From assembly GCF_001513675.1 (NCBI RefSeq), contig NZ_CP013859.1, positions 2,109,081 to 2,173,080 of the forward strand: a stretch of DNA of 64,000 nt. Reading direction: 5' to 3'. This document shows positions 21,351 to 29,952 of this stretch, in pieces. Each line of letters starts with the position of its first letter. Positions within the stretch are counted from its first letter, which is position 1. The notes under the pieces were generated by a model. The model saw only the letters and a list, made by a program, of their open reading frames with translations. It did no database searches and was not told the origin of the DNA. This DNA is from Microbacterium sp. XT11 (GTDB lineage: Bacteria; Actinomycetota; Actinomycetes; Actinomycetales; Microbacteriaceae). The position numbers and the translations under genes were made by a program.

Positions 21351-22303
21351 GCCTCCAGGGGTGCCATGGGCTGCCAGGTGCGGTCACGGCCGAGTCGTCC
21401 GCCCTCCCGGAGCCCGCGGAAGAGGTTGCTCGTGCCGCGGACCGTGCGCTCGACGAACACGAGGCGGATGAGCTCCTTGCAGAACGTCATCGCGGTGCCG
21501 AGACCGAAGAGCACCGGGTTGTACGTGCCGTGCACGCGGTAGTACTGCTTGATGTACGCCCGGTTCCGCATGATGTAGAACCGGTACGCGTTGCTCGACG
21601 CGTTCATGTGGCGGATGCCCATGTCCCACTGCTTGATCTCACGCGTTCGTCGCAGCACGAACTCGTCGACGATCACCGCCGTGGTCTTCCGCGACGCCAG
21701 CCAGCCGTACATCTGGTCATCCCAGTAGATGAAGAAGCGGGGATCGGGCAGACCGATCTGCTGGACGATCGACCGGTGGATGAACATGCCCTCGAAGCAT
21801 CCGCTGTTCATCTCCTTGAAGCCGGACTCGTCGAAACCCGAGGGTGCGAAGGGGATGGGGATGCCCATGCGCTCGGCGATGCGGTACTGCCAGTAGAACT
21901 CGCTGCCGTCGTAGTCGTACCGGCGCCCCTGGATGCTCTTGAAGCGCGGTGCCCACTTGCCCATCTTGGCGAGACCGTCCGGCAGGACCTCGACGTCGTC
22001 GTCCATGAGCCAGATCCACTCCGCCCCTGACTCGTATGCCGTGCGCATGCCTTCGCTGAACCCGCCGGAGCCTCCCGTGTTCGTCTCGAGACGCCGGTAG
22101 ACGACCTCGGTGCCGATCCGTGACCGGAACGACTCCACCACCTCGGTGGTGTCGTCCGACGATGCGTTGTCGATGATCACGACGCGGCCCGGTTTCGGGT
22201 CCATCGCGGTGATGCTCTCAAGCAGACCGGTCAGCAGGTGCGAGCGGTTGTACGTCACGATCACGATCGTCGCTGACGCGGGGTCGAAGGGGACGTGTGT
22301 CAC
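21347..22303 (-). CDS. Galactofuranosyltransferase GlfT1-like (family 2)
   Basis: A 318-residue family 2 glycosyltransferase with IVIVTYNRSHLLTGLL, IIDNASSDDTTEVV, NTGGSGGFSEGM and the triple Asp WLMDDDVEVLPDGL. NTGGSGGF followed by DDD is shared with the GlfT2-like protein in this window, and the length matches mycobacterial GlfT1 (about 300 residues). GlfT1 adds the first galactofuranose residues to the lipid-linked primer that GlfT2 then extends. It lies about 100 bp downstream of the ligase-like genes on the minus strand and overlaps the small membrane protein gene. Specificity is inferred from context plus motif similarity. Confidence 0.85.
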   Translation of the reverse strand: MTHVPFDPASATIVIVTYNRSHLLTGLLESITAMDPKPGRVVIIDNASSDDTTEVVESFRSRIGTEVVYRRLETNTGGSGGFSEGMRTAYESGAEWIWLMDDDVEVLPDGLAKMGKWAPRFKSIQGRRYDYDGSEFYWQYRIAERMGIPIPFAPSGFDESGFKEMNSGCFEGMFIHRSIVQQIGLPDPRFFIYWDDQMYGWLASRKTTAVIVDEFVLRRTREIKQWDMGIRHMNASSNAYRFYIMRNRAYIKQYYRVHGTYNPVLFGLGTAMTFCKELIRLVFVERTVRGTSNLFRGLREGGRLGRDRTWQPMAPLEA

Positions 22304-22400
22304 GAGTGGGATCTCCGGAGGCTGGGGGCCCGCAGGGCGCCGCGAGCGTACACCAGCCTACCCGGAGCCGTCCGGAATCCCCCGAGGGCGCGGCGGGCGC

Positions 22401-23699
22401 TCACCCCTCGGCGCGCAGCGTCGGGATGACGCCGGTGTTCGCGGCGTCGATGCTCTCGCGCCACGAGCGCGACTGGCCGGCGCGAAGGGCGCACAGCACG
22501 AGCATGAACCACCCGGCCCCGACGAGCGTGAAGCTCTCGAACATCGAGTCGACCGCGAGCGTCACGAGCATCAGTGGAGTCCAGGCGTACACGACCGAAC
22601 GGCGAGCGCTCGCGACCAGCCATGAGCGGACCGTGGCGACACCGCCCAGGAGGAGGAACAGCACGAGCCCCGCCCAGCCCAGCTGCAGCAGCACGTCGAA
22701 GTACGCGTTGAGGGCGCTCTGGTGGTGGTCGTCGAGCTGGAAGTTGATGTACGTGAACGGGAACTCCCCGCGAGCCCAGGGTCCGAACCAGCCCCAGCCC
22801 TGGATGGGCCGCAGCGCCGAGAAGTCGAGGATCGTGTTCCACAGCGATGCGCGGATCGAGAAGTCCGACCCTGCGTCGAGCAGCGCGATGATCGGATGCC
22901 GCAGGGCGAAGGCGGCGGTGAGCGCGAGCGCCACGAGGACTCCGAGGACCCACTGCACGATGCTGCGCCGATCGGACGGCGTGTGCCGCACGATCGTCAG
23001 CGCCACGGCTACGACCCCCACGGCCACGGCGAGGACCAGCACGGTGGGGGAGGCCGAGAGGAACGCGAGGAGCACGCCCAGTGCGATGGAGGGTATCGCG
23101 ACCTGCGCTGACAGCGACTGGGAGCGCCACTCGATCACGAAGGTGATGAGCGCGATGACGACGACGAACCCCAGCATGTTCCGGCTGCCGAAGATGCCCT
23201 GCACCGGGCCGCCGATGGCGAGGTTGCCCTGGATTCCGAGGAAGGTGAACGGCAGGTCGAACAGGATGCCGGAGAGGATCTCCATGCCGAGCGACACTCC
23301 GAGCAGCACGCGCAGCGCATCCCCGAGGGCGCGGACCGTCTGGAGCGTGTCGCGGATGTGCCCGACGGTGATGGCGAGGAACGCGAAGCCGAGCAGGGCC
23401 AGCCAGCCGGCGATGGTGTCGGACTTGTCGGTCGACCACGCGAGGCTGACGATCGCCCACCCCAGGAAGGCGATGAGGGAAGACGGAGCGATGCGCAGCG
23501 GTGACAGCTCCTCTCGCCGCACCCAGAGGATTCCCGCGCCGAGGACGCAGAGCACCGCCACCACGGTCGCGAGGGTCACCGGAGACGACATCCGCTCGAT
23601 GGCGAACGAGCCGAACACCGCCACGAGCACTGCGACCGTGAAGGCGCGGGCCATCTCGGCTGAGCCGAGCAGCCGCCCCAGCCGGAGCTGCGACGTCAC
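22401..23699 (-). CDS. O-antigen ligase/polymerase-like membrane protein (second of tandem pair)
   Basis: A 432-residue membrane protein of the Wzy/WaaL (O-antigen ligase) type with about 10 to 12 helices. The external loop near residues 300-360 contains PIQGWGWFGPWARG and then DDHHQSALNAYFDVLLQLG, the usual ligase-domain features. GTG 23699 overlaps the upstream paralogue's TGA (GTGA), which decides the start; reading upstream in frame only enters that gene. Members of this family polymerise or ligate lipid-linked glycans on the outer face of the membrane. In a Gram-positive, attachment to wall or to a second glycan is more likely than LPS ligation. Confidence 0.85.
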   Translation of the reverse strand: MTSQLRLGRLLGSAEMARAFTVAVLVAVFGSFAIERMSSPVTLATVVAVLCVLGAGILWVRREELSPLRIAPSSLIAFLGWAIVSLAWSTDKSDTIAGWLALLGFAFLAITVGHIRDTLQTVRALGDALRVLLGVSLGMEILSGILFDLPFTFLGIQGNLAIGGPVQGIFGSRNMLGFVVVIALITFVIEWRSQSLSAQVAIPSIALGVLLAFLSASPTVLVLAVAVGVVAVALTIVRHTPSDRRSIVQWVLGVLVALALTAAFALRHPIIALLDAGSDFSIRASLWNTILDFSALRPIQGWGWFGPWARGEFPFTYINFQLDDHHQSALNAYFDVLLQLGWAGLVLFLLLGGVATVRSWLVASARRSVVYAWTPLMLVTLAVDSMFESFTLVGAGWFMLVLCALRAGQSRSWRESIDAANTGVIPTLRAEG

Positions 23700-25111
23700 G
23701 GCAGCCGCCGCGCTCTCTCGCCGTGCTCGATGACGCGCTCCCGCTCGCCGACGCCCACGAGCGGCACGGCCTTGATCTTGAAGGAGAGCAGCACGAGGAG
23801 CATCCATCCCCACAGCATGATCGGCGTCGACTCACTGAGACCCTGCACGAGCAGCACCACCGTGAACAGGCTGGGCAGGAGGGTGAGAGGCGAATAGGGA
23901 CGATCGGATGCGAGGTACCATCGAGGGCGGTCCACGGCGAAGAACCACGAGCGCCACAGCAGGCTCAGGTAGGCGACGCCCATGAGGACGACTCCGACGG
24001 CGCCCAGCTGCATGAGCACATCGAGCCACATGTTGTGCGCGTGGAACACGGTTATGCCGTGGTCTTCTATCCATCCGGCGAAGGCGGGGTCGGTGGGTAC
24101 CCACGGGCTGGAGAAGCCGTTGCCGACGATCGGATGCTCCGCGGCTCTTTCGAGCACCTTCGTCCAGATCTTGTCGGATCGCCCTGTGAGGTCTGCGTCG
24201 CGCCCGAGCAGCGCCAGGATCGGCTCTCGCAGCAGCCAGGCCGCCAGGACGACCAGCGCGCCGCCGCCGAGGAAGAGGCCGTACAGGCGGGTTCGCGCTC
24301 CGGGGGTGCTGGCACGCCGCATGAGGAGCGCGACGACGAGCACGACCGCGGCCGCCGCCGCGCATGCATACGCGGTGGCGGAGGCGGCGCGCACGAGGAA
24401 GTACGCGGCGAGCAGCATCCAGAGGGCGAGTGTCGTGCGCCAGCGCGCCCTCGCGGCGAAGAGCACGCCGAACGTGATGAGGGCGAAGAGGCTCAGCAGC
24501 CCCAGGAGGTTCGCGTTGCCGACGATGCCCTGCAGCCGCCCTCCGTCGAACAGGTTGTCCCTGACCCAGTACCACTGGGGGTCGAGCGGTCCATCCGGCA
24601 CCGTGACGAAGTTCGGCAGGAGCGGCCCGCGCAGCACGATGGCGACCCACAGCTCCAGTGCCAGGGAGAGACCGAGCACCCATTTGAATGCCGAGGCCAG
24701 TGCGCGCACGATCTCGCGCCACGTGAGGGTGTGCGCGATCAGCAGCGCGGTGGCGGCGATGCCGGCGAGGAGCACCCAGGTGAGCAGGGTGGGCACGCGC
24801 CACTGAGACCAGGCGATGGACAGCAGCGCGAAGACCGCGTACGCCATGGCAGACCAGGGGAGGCGTCGCCAGGCGAACGCGTGGGGTCGGGAGCGGGAGA
24901 TCATCGGCACGCCGATGACGACGGTCGCGAGGATGAACACTCCGAGCACGATGGCGGCGCCGATCTCGCCGAGCAGGTTGAACACCGCCGAGTGCGCGAA
25001 CGTCGTGAAGAGAGCGAGGATGGCGTACCCGCGCAGCAGCAGATGCCCCGTCGACTCGCGTTCGGGCGGGGCGGGCAGGGGTGCTACGGGGTGCTTGGTG
25101 TACTGCGCCAT
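23696..25111 (-). CDS. O-antigen ligase/polymerase-like membrane protein (first of tandem pair)
   Basis: A 471-residue Wzy/WaaL-type membrane protein. It shows the layout of its downstream neighbour: a middle segment LQGIVGNANLLGLLSLFALI (compare IQGIFGSRNMLGF there), then in the large outside loop PIVGNGFSSPWVP and FHAHNMWLDVLMQLGAVG. The two therefore look like diverged duplicates. I chose ATG 25111 (MAQYTKHPV) over a far-upstream frame because the extension is basic and would cross the divergent manA start region. It is the first gene of a minus-strand operon leading to the GlfT1-like gene. Whether it polymerises or ligates is open. Confidence 0.85.
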   Translation of the reverse strand: MAQYTKHPVAPLPAPPERESTGHLLLRGYAILALFTTFAHSAVFNLLGEIGAAIVLGVFILATVVIGVPMISRSRPHAFAWRRLPWSAMAYAVFALLSIAWSQWRVPTLLTWVLLAGIAATALLIAHTLTWREIVRALASAFKWVLGLSLALELWVAIVLRGPLLPNFVTVPDGPLDPQWYWVRDNLFDGGRLQGIVGNANLLGLLSLFALITFGVLFAARARWRTTLALWMLLAAYFLVRAASATAYACAAAAAVVLVVALLMRRASTPGARTRLYGLFLGGGALVVLAAWLLREPILALLGRDADLTGRSDKIWTKVLERAAEHPIVGNGFSSPWVPTDPAFAGWIEDHGITVFHAHNMWLDVLMQLGAVGVVLMGVAYLSLLWRSWFFAVDRPRWYLASDRPYSPLTLLPSLFTVVLLVQGLSESTPIMLWGWMLLVLLSFKIKAVPLVGVGERERVIEHGERARRLP

Positions 25112-25199
25112 CGGGTTCAGGCTACCTCTCCGCGCCCGACGGGCTGCGGTGCGCGACACGAGTTCCCGCGCGCGGCATCCGTACCCATACGCTGGGAGC

Positions 25200-26345
25200 A
25201 TGCTGCTGAGCCTGTCGAACGCCCCCCGCGACTACGCCTGGGGCTCCACCACTCTTCTCGCCGAACTCGAAGGTCGCGCGCCGGCCGATGGCCCCGAGGC
25301 CGAGGTGTGGTTCGGCGACCACCCGGGCGACCCCGCCGACGTGGCGGGAGACGGAACCCTGGATGCGGTGACGGGCGGCACGCTGCCGTACCTGTTGAAG
25401 CTGCTCGCCGCGGCGTCGCCGCTGTCGATCCAGGTGCACCCCACCATCGAACAGGCCCGTGACGGGTGGGCGCGCGAGGCGCACCTCCCGCTCGACGATC
25501 CGCAGCGGAACTACCGTGACGACAACCACAAGCCGGAGCTGATCGTGGCGCTGAGCGAGCGCTTCGAGTCGCTGAGCGGTCTTCGCCCCGTGCCGCGCAC
25601 GCTCGAGTTGCTCGCACGGCTCGGCGGCTCGGAGGGCGTGGCAGCGCTCCGCACCCGCCTCGAGGCGACAGGCGACGTGCTGCGCGACACCATCGCGTGG
25701 GTGCTGTCAGGAGACGCGCAGGCCGAGGTCGACGACGTGATCGCGGCCGTCCGCGACGCGGCGCCCGGCGAGCAGGGTGAATGGGGCGATACCCTCCGTG
25801 CCGTGGGGGGCATCGCCGACACGTACCCCGGCGACCCCGGTGTCGTGGTGGCGCTCCTCATGAACCACCTCGTGCTGCGGCGCGGCGAGGGCGTGTTCCT
25901 GCGTGCGGGCCTGCTGCACGCGTATGTCTCGGGGCTCGGCGTCGAGATCATGGCGGCGAGCGACAACGTGCTCCGAGGCGGACTGACGCCCAAGCGCATC
26001 GACGTGCCGGAGCTGCTGTCGATCCTCGACACGACGCCGGGGGAGGTGCCGGTGCTCCGGCCGTCGTCGGACGGCGCCGTGACCGAGTACCCCGTCGAGG
26101 TGCCCGACTTCTCGCTGCGGCGCGTCACGCTCGACGGCGAACCTGTGCATGTGGCGCTCGCGGGGCCCACCATGGTGCTCGCCACCGGCGGCCATGTGTC
26201 TGTCTCGGGTGCGGACGCCGAGACGCGTGAAGTGCGCGTCGGCACGGCCGCCTTCGCGACAGCCGACGAGGGGGCTCTCACGCTCACGGGTGTGGGTGAG
26301 GCCTTCGTCGCCGCCCCCGGCGGCTCGTCGACGCCTCGCTCGTGA
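25200..26345 (+). CDS. manA: Mannose-6-phosphate isomerase, class I
   Basis: A 381-residue cytoplasmic zinc enzyme that interconverts fructose-6-phosphate and mannose-6-phosphate, feeding mannose glycans. The N-terminal APRDYAWGSTTLLAEL and EVWFGDHPG, the zinc-site LPYLLKLLAAASPLSIQVHP, NHKPELIVAL and the later GLLHAYVSGLGVEIMAASDNVLRGGLTPK (split over two conserved blocks) are all in the order expected for ManA. ATG 25200 follows GGGAGC and starts just before the first conserved block. It is divergent from the ligase-like operon, 88 bp away. No phosphomannomutase gene accompanies it in this window. Confidence 0.94.
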   Translation: MLLSLSNAPRDYAWGSTTLLAELEGRAPADGPEAEVWFGDHPGDPADVAGDGTLDAVTGGTLPYLLKLLAAASPLSIQVHPTIEQARDGWAREAHLPLDDPQRNYRDDNHKPELIVALSERFESLSGLRPVPRTLELLARLGGSEGVAALRTRLEATGDVLRDTIAWVLSGDAQAEVDDVIAAVRDAAPGEQGEWGDTLRAVGGIADTYPGDPGVVVALLMNHLVLRRGEGVFLRAGLLHAYVSGLGVEIMAASDNVLRGGLTPKRIDVPELLSILDTTPGEVPVLRPSSDGAVTEYPVEVPDFSLRRVTLDGEPVHVALAGPTMVLATGGHVSVSGADAETREVRVGTAAFATADEGALTLTGVGEAFVAAPGGSSTPRS

Positions 26346-26425
26346 TTCGCATGTCCGCCGGGTGCGACACGCCGATGCATCACGAAGAACCTTAAAGAGG
26401 CGCTTGAGGGTTTACGATCCGCGAC

Positions 26426-26454
26426 TTGACCGAGGGGAATCACAAGGGTGTAAT
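26426..26454 (+). promoter_or_regulatory. Near-consensus housekeeping promoter of the whiB2-type gene
   Basis: TTGACC (26426-26431) and TGTAAT (26449-26454) are separated by exactly 17 bases, each one base off the sigma-70/HrdB consensus. The stretch is much more AT-rich than its surroundings. Predicted transcription begins near 26461, leaving a leader of about 43 bases before the ATG at 26504. Confidence 0.75.
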
Positions 26455-26503
26455 TAGTTGTGCACGGCCCGCCGGGGGGCGGAACAGGGTTGGAGGGATC
26501 GAA

Positions 26504-26821
26504 ATGACGGGATACCGTTCAGACGTACCGGAGAACTGGTTCGTCGATCCGATCAACCTCGGCGTCCCCGGGGTGCGCAGGGTCGACCCTGAGGGTGACA
26601 ACGCGCTGGCATGGCAGAGCGACGCACTGTGCGCGCAGACCGACCCGGAGGCCTTCTTCCCCGAGAAGGGCGGATCGACCCGCGACGCCAAGCGCATCTG
26701 CACGGCCTGCGACGTCCGAGGCGAGTGCCTGGAATACGCCCTGGCGAACGATGAGCGCTTCGGCATCTGGGGCGGCCTGTCCGAGCGCGAGCGCCGCAAG
26801 CTCAAGCGCCGCGCCAGCTGA
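26504..26821 (+). CDS. whiB2: WhiB-family iron-sulfur regulator, WhiB2/WhmD type
   Basis: A 105-residue WhiB protein. Four Cys ligands of the [4Fe-4S] cluster are at 43, 66, 69 and 75. The conserved turn FGIWGGLSERERRKL follows, then a basic tail for DNA contact. The long N-terminus before the first Cys and the neighbouring genes (metallopeptidase-family and DUF3499) match WhiB2/WhmD of mycobacteria and WhiB of Streptomyces, which act in septation and sporulation together with WhiA. Start ATG 26504 has TGGAGGGA upstream; an in-frame start at 26426 lies in the promoter and is unlikely. It has its own strong promoter. Confidence 0.9.
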   Translation: MTGYRSDVPENWFVDPINLGVPGVRRVDPEGDNALAWQSDALCAQTDPEAFFPEKGGSTRDAKRICTACDVRGECLEYALANDERFGIWGGLSERERRKLKRRAS

Positions 26822-26913
26822 GCGCACCGACGGATGCGATGAACAGCCGCTTCGGGGCCACGCCGCATCCACTGCTCTCTGGCCCGGTCTGCCGCGCATA
26901 GGCTGGCCACGTC

Positions 26914-29900
26914 ATGCCAGCCCGAGTTCATGCCATCATCGTCGCGCGCCCCGGAGCATCCGCCCGCGCGCAGCTGCTCCGCACTCTGGATGCCCTGCGC
27001 TCTCAGACGAGGCCGGTGGATGCCGTCACCCTCGTGGTGTGCGGTGACGCGGCGTCTGCGCGAGACAGTGAAGCCGTGAAGGGCGCCGTCGAGGGGATCA
27101 TCGAAGCCAGGGGGAGCACCTCCTTCGCTGAGGCGGTCGAGCTCGGACGGTCGCGCGTCGAGGCGGGGAGCGCCGTGTGGCTGCTCGCGCATGACACGGC
27201 GCCGCACCCGCGCGCGCTCGAACGGCTCGTCGGCGGGCTGGAGCGGTTCCCGTCCGCTGCGATCATCGCCCCCAAGCTGGTGCAGTCCGACGACGACCGC
27301 GAGATCGCGTCCCTCGGGGTGAGCATGACTCGGCTCCGCCCCCCCGTCGAACTGGCGGCGGGCGAACTCGACCAGGGGCAGCACGACGGCCGTGACGACG
27401 CGCTCGGCTCCGATATCCGAGGCGTGCTCATCCGCGCGGAGCTGACCGAGGCGCTGCGTCCCGACCCGGCCCTCGCGGGCGCGGACGAGGGCCTCGACCT
27501 CGGCGTCCGTGCGCGTCTGGGAGGGGGACGGGTGGTGCTCGTCCCCTCCGCACGGGTCTCGGTGTCGCCCGACGGGCCGGCCGCGCTTCCGGCAGGTGCG
27601 AGCAGGAGGGCATACGCCACGCGTACCGCTCAGCTGCACCGCCGGCTCGCGTACGCGCCGGCGTTCGCGCTGCCGCTGCACTGGCTCTCCCTCCTTCCGC
27701 TCGCGCTGTGGCGATCGATCACGCATCTCATCGGCAAGCGGCCCGAGGCCGTCGCTCCGGAGTGGGGCGCCGCACTGACGGCGATGGCCCGATTCGGAGC
27801 CGTCGCACGCTCACGCCGCACACTCAAGGCGTTCCGCACCATGAGCTGGGCCAGCATCGCGCCGCTGCGGGTGACGAGGGGCGAGCTGCGTCGTCGGCTC
27901 GACGACGGTCACGGCAGCGAGGGCGGCGCGCTGAGCGAGCTCCGCTTCTTCTCCGGCGGAGGAGCCTGGGCTGTGCTGGCCGCGCTCGTCGTCAGCGTCG
28001 CGGCGTTCACGGCGCTCCTCGCCTGGCCGGTTCTCTGGGGAGGGGCACTGCTCCCGCTGCGGACCACCGTGGCGGCGCTCTGGGCCGACGCGACGTGGGG
28101 CCTGCGCGGCGTCGGGGTGCATGTGGTCGGCCCGGCCGATCCCTTCGCGGGCGTGATCGCTGTGCTGGGCTCGCTGTGGCCGGGCGCTCCGTCGTTCTCG
28201 CTCGTGCTGCTGTGGATCCTCGCCCTTCCGCTCGCGGTGCTCGGCGGATGGTTCGCCGCGACGCGCGTGACCGACCGCGCCGGGCTCCGCATCTTCGCCG
28301 GCGTCGTGTGGGCGCTGGCCCCGACGTTCCTCACCGCGCTCGTCGACGGTCGTCCGACCGGGGTGCTCGTGCACCTCCTGCTGCCGTGGCTGTTCCACTC
28401 GGCGGTCGTCGCACACCGGTCGTGGGGCGCTGCCGGGGCGGCTTCGCTCGCCTTCGCCGCCGTCACGGCCTGTGCGCCGTCGCTGGCCCCCGCTCTTCTC
28501 CTGCTCTGGATGATCGCGCTCGGCATCACGCTGGCGAGAGCACGGTTCCGCGGCGCCGTGCGCCTGCTCTGGCTTCCGGTGCCCGCGGTCGCGCTGTTCT
28601 TGCCGCTCGTCGTGTGGCAGCTCGCCCACGGCAGCGTCGCCGCGCTGCTCGGCGATCCGGGATTCATCTGGGCCGGCCCTCAGGCGAGCGCCGACCCGAC
28701 GGGCCGCCTGGCCCTCGCGACCGGTTTCCCGACGTCGGACTTCGCGCACTGGGCGACGGTCGTCGGGGGCCCGATCGGCTCGTGGGCAGGGATGCTGCTC
28801 GCCCCCCTCGGCCTCCTCGCCCTCGCGTCGGCCGTCGCACCGCGATGGCGGGCGGGCGTGACGCTGCTCGTGGTGGCCGTGAGCGGCCTGACGACGGCGT
28901 TCCTCGCGGTGGGCGTCACCGTCTCCTTCGCCCAGGGCACGCCGGTCGCGATCTGGCCGGGCGCCGCGCTCAGCCTGGCCTGGATCGGCGTCGTCGGAGC
29001 CGCCCTCGTCACCCTCGACACCATGCTCACGGTGCCGCGGGTGCGCGTGCTGAGCGCGACGATCGCTGCGGTCGCCGTGGTGGTCTGCGCCGGTCCCGCA
29101 CTCGCCGCATTCCACGGAAAGTACTCTCAACTCACCGACGGTCCGGAGTCGACGCTCCCGGCGTACGTCGCGGCGGAGGCCAGGGCCGATCGCCCCGTCG
29201 GCACCCTCGTGCTCACTCCGCGACCGGACGGAGCGCTCGCGCTCGACGTCGTGTGGGGGGCGAGCGAGACCCTCGGGGCTCAGTCCACGCTGCTGTCCAC
29301 CGCCACCCGTCCGCAGGGCGAGGACATCACGACACTGTCGGTGGACCTGCTGTCTTCGCGTGACTTCGATGCCGCCGCTCGTCTCGGCGAGGTCGGGATC
29401 GGGTACGTGCTGCTCGCGAACGGCACGGACGACGAGGGCGACCGCGCGCGGTCGCTGCGCACGTCGGCGGTGACGGCTCTGAACCAGCGACCCGGGTTCG
29501 TGCAGGCGGGCAAGACCGATCGCGGAGTTCTCTGGCGGATCGAGCAGGAGGCGGCGGAGCCCGAAGGACTCACCGCGGGCCAGCACGCCACGTCCCGACT
29601 CGTGTCGACCGTGCAGCTGGTGATCCTGGTGGCCGCCCTGCTGCTGTCCATCCCGACGCGCGCGTCGCGGCGAGCGGCTCGTTCCCGTTCTCGCATCGTC
29701 GGCAGGGCGCCGGAGGAGCCGCTCGTGCTGCCGCGCCACCACGACGAGGACGACGAGGCGATCGTGCGCGATCGTGTCGCCGACGGCACGGGCGCAGAAG
29801 GCACGGGGGCCGACGGCACGGGCGGCGGGACGGGCGCAGACGGGACGGGCGCCGGCGAGGCTGCCCTCGCGGGGAGCGCCGGTGACGACGCGCAGGCCCC

Positions 29901-29952
29901 GGCGTCGGCGGCACGCCATGACACGACGAGCGGAACGGAGGACGTCCGATGA
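26914..29952 (+). CDS. Large membrane protein with N-terminal glycosyltransferase-2-like domain
   Basis: A 1012-residue protein. Residues about 1-240 resemble a family 2 glycosyltransferase (VHAIIVARPGASARAQLLRT at the start, VWLLAHDTAPHPRALERL where the metal site belongs). The usual double Asp reads AHD here, so catalysis is uncertain. Residues about 350-720 hold around ten membrane helices, residues about 730-890 look external, and a last helix lies near 900-915 (VQLVILVAALLLSIP). The cytoplasmic tail ends in Gly/Thr/Asp repeats. Such proteins are commonly encoded beside whiB2 and DUF5719 in actinobacteria; their function is not established. The stop overlaps the DUF5719 start. Confidence 0.82.
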   Translation: MPARVHAIIVARPGASARAQLLRTLDALRSQTRPVDAVTLVVCGDAASARDSEAVKGAVEGIIEARGSTSFAEAVELGRSRVEAGSAVWLLAHDTAPHPRALERLVGGLERFPSAAIIAPKLVQSDDDREIASLGVSMTRLRPPVELAAGELDQGQHDGRDDALGSDIRGVLIRAELTEALRPDPALAGADEGLDLGVRARLGGGRVVLVPSARVSVSPDGPAALPAGASRRAYATRTAQLHRRLAYAPAFALPLHWLSLLPLALWRSITHLIGKRPEAVAPEWGAALTAMARFGAVARSRRTLKAFRTMSWASIAPLRVTRGELRRRLDDGHGSEGGALSELRFFSGGGAWAVLAALVVSVAAFTALLAWPVLWGGALLPLRTTVAALWADATWGLRGVGVHVVGPADPFAGVIAVLGSLWPGAPSFSLVLLWILALPLAVLGGWFAATRVTDRAGLRIFAGVVWALAPTFLTALVDGRPTGVLVHLLLPWLFHSAVVAHRSWGAAGAASLAFAAVTACAPSLAPALLLLWMIALGITLARARFRGAVRLLWLPVPAVALFLPLVVWQLAHGSVAALLGDPGFIWAGPQASADPTGRLALATGFPTSDFAHWATVVGGPIGSWAGMLLAPLGLLALASAVAPRWRAGVTLLVVAVSGLTTAFLAVGVTVSFAQGTPVAIWPGAALSLAWIGVVGAALVTLDTMLTVPRVRVLSATIAAVAVVVCAGPALAAFHGKYSQLTDGPESTLPAYVAAEARADRPVGTLVLTPRPDGALALDVVWGASETLGAQSTLLSTATRPQGEDITTLSVDLLSSRDFDAAARLGEVGIGYVLLANGTDDEGDRARSLRTSAVTALNQRPGFVQAGKTDRGVLWRIEQEAAEPEGLTAGQHATSRLVSTVQLVILVAALLLSIPTRASRRAARSRSRIVGRAPEEPLVLPRHHDEDDEAIVRDRVADGTGAEGTGADGTGGGTGADGTGAGEAALAGSAGDDAQAPASAARHDTTSGTEDVR
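29782..29853 (+). repeat. Imperfect short tandem repeat encoding Gly-Thr-Gly-Ala/Asp units
   Basis: A run of units like GACGGCACGGGC, varying in a few bases, encodes DGTGAEGTGADGTGGGTGAD in the tail of the large membrane protein. It stays in frame, which suggests a tolerated, slippage-prone linker. Confidence 0.7.
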
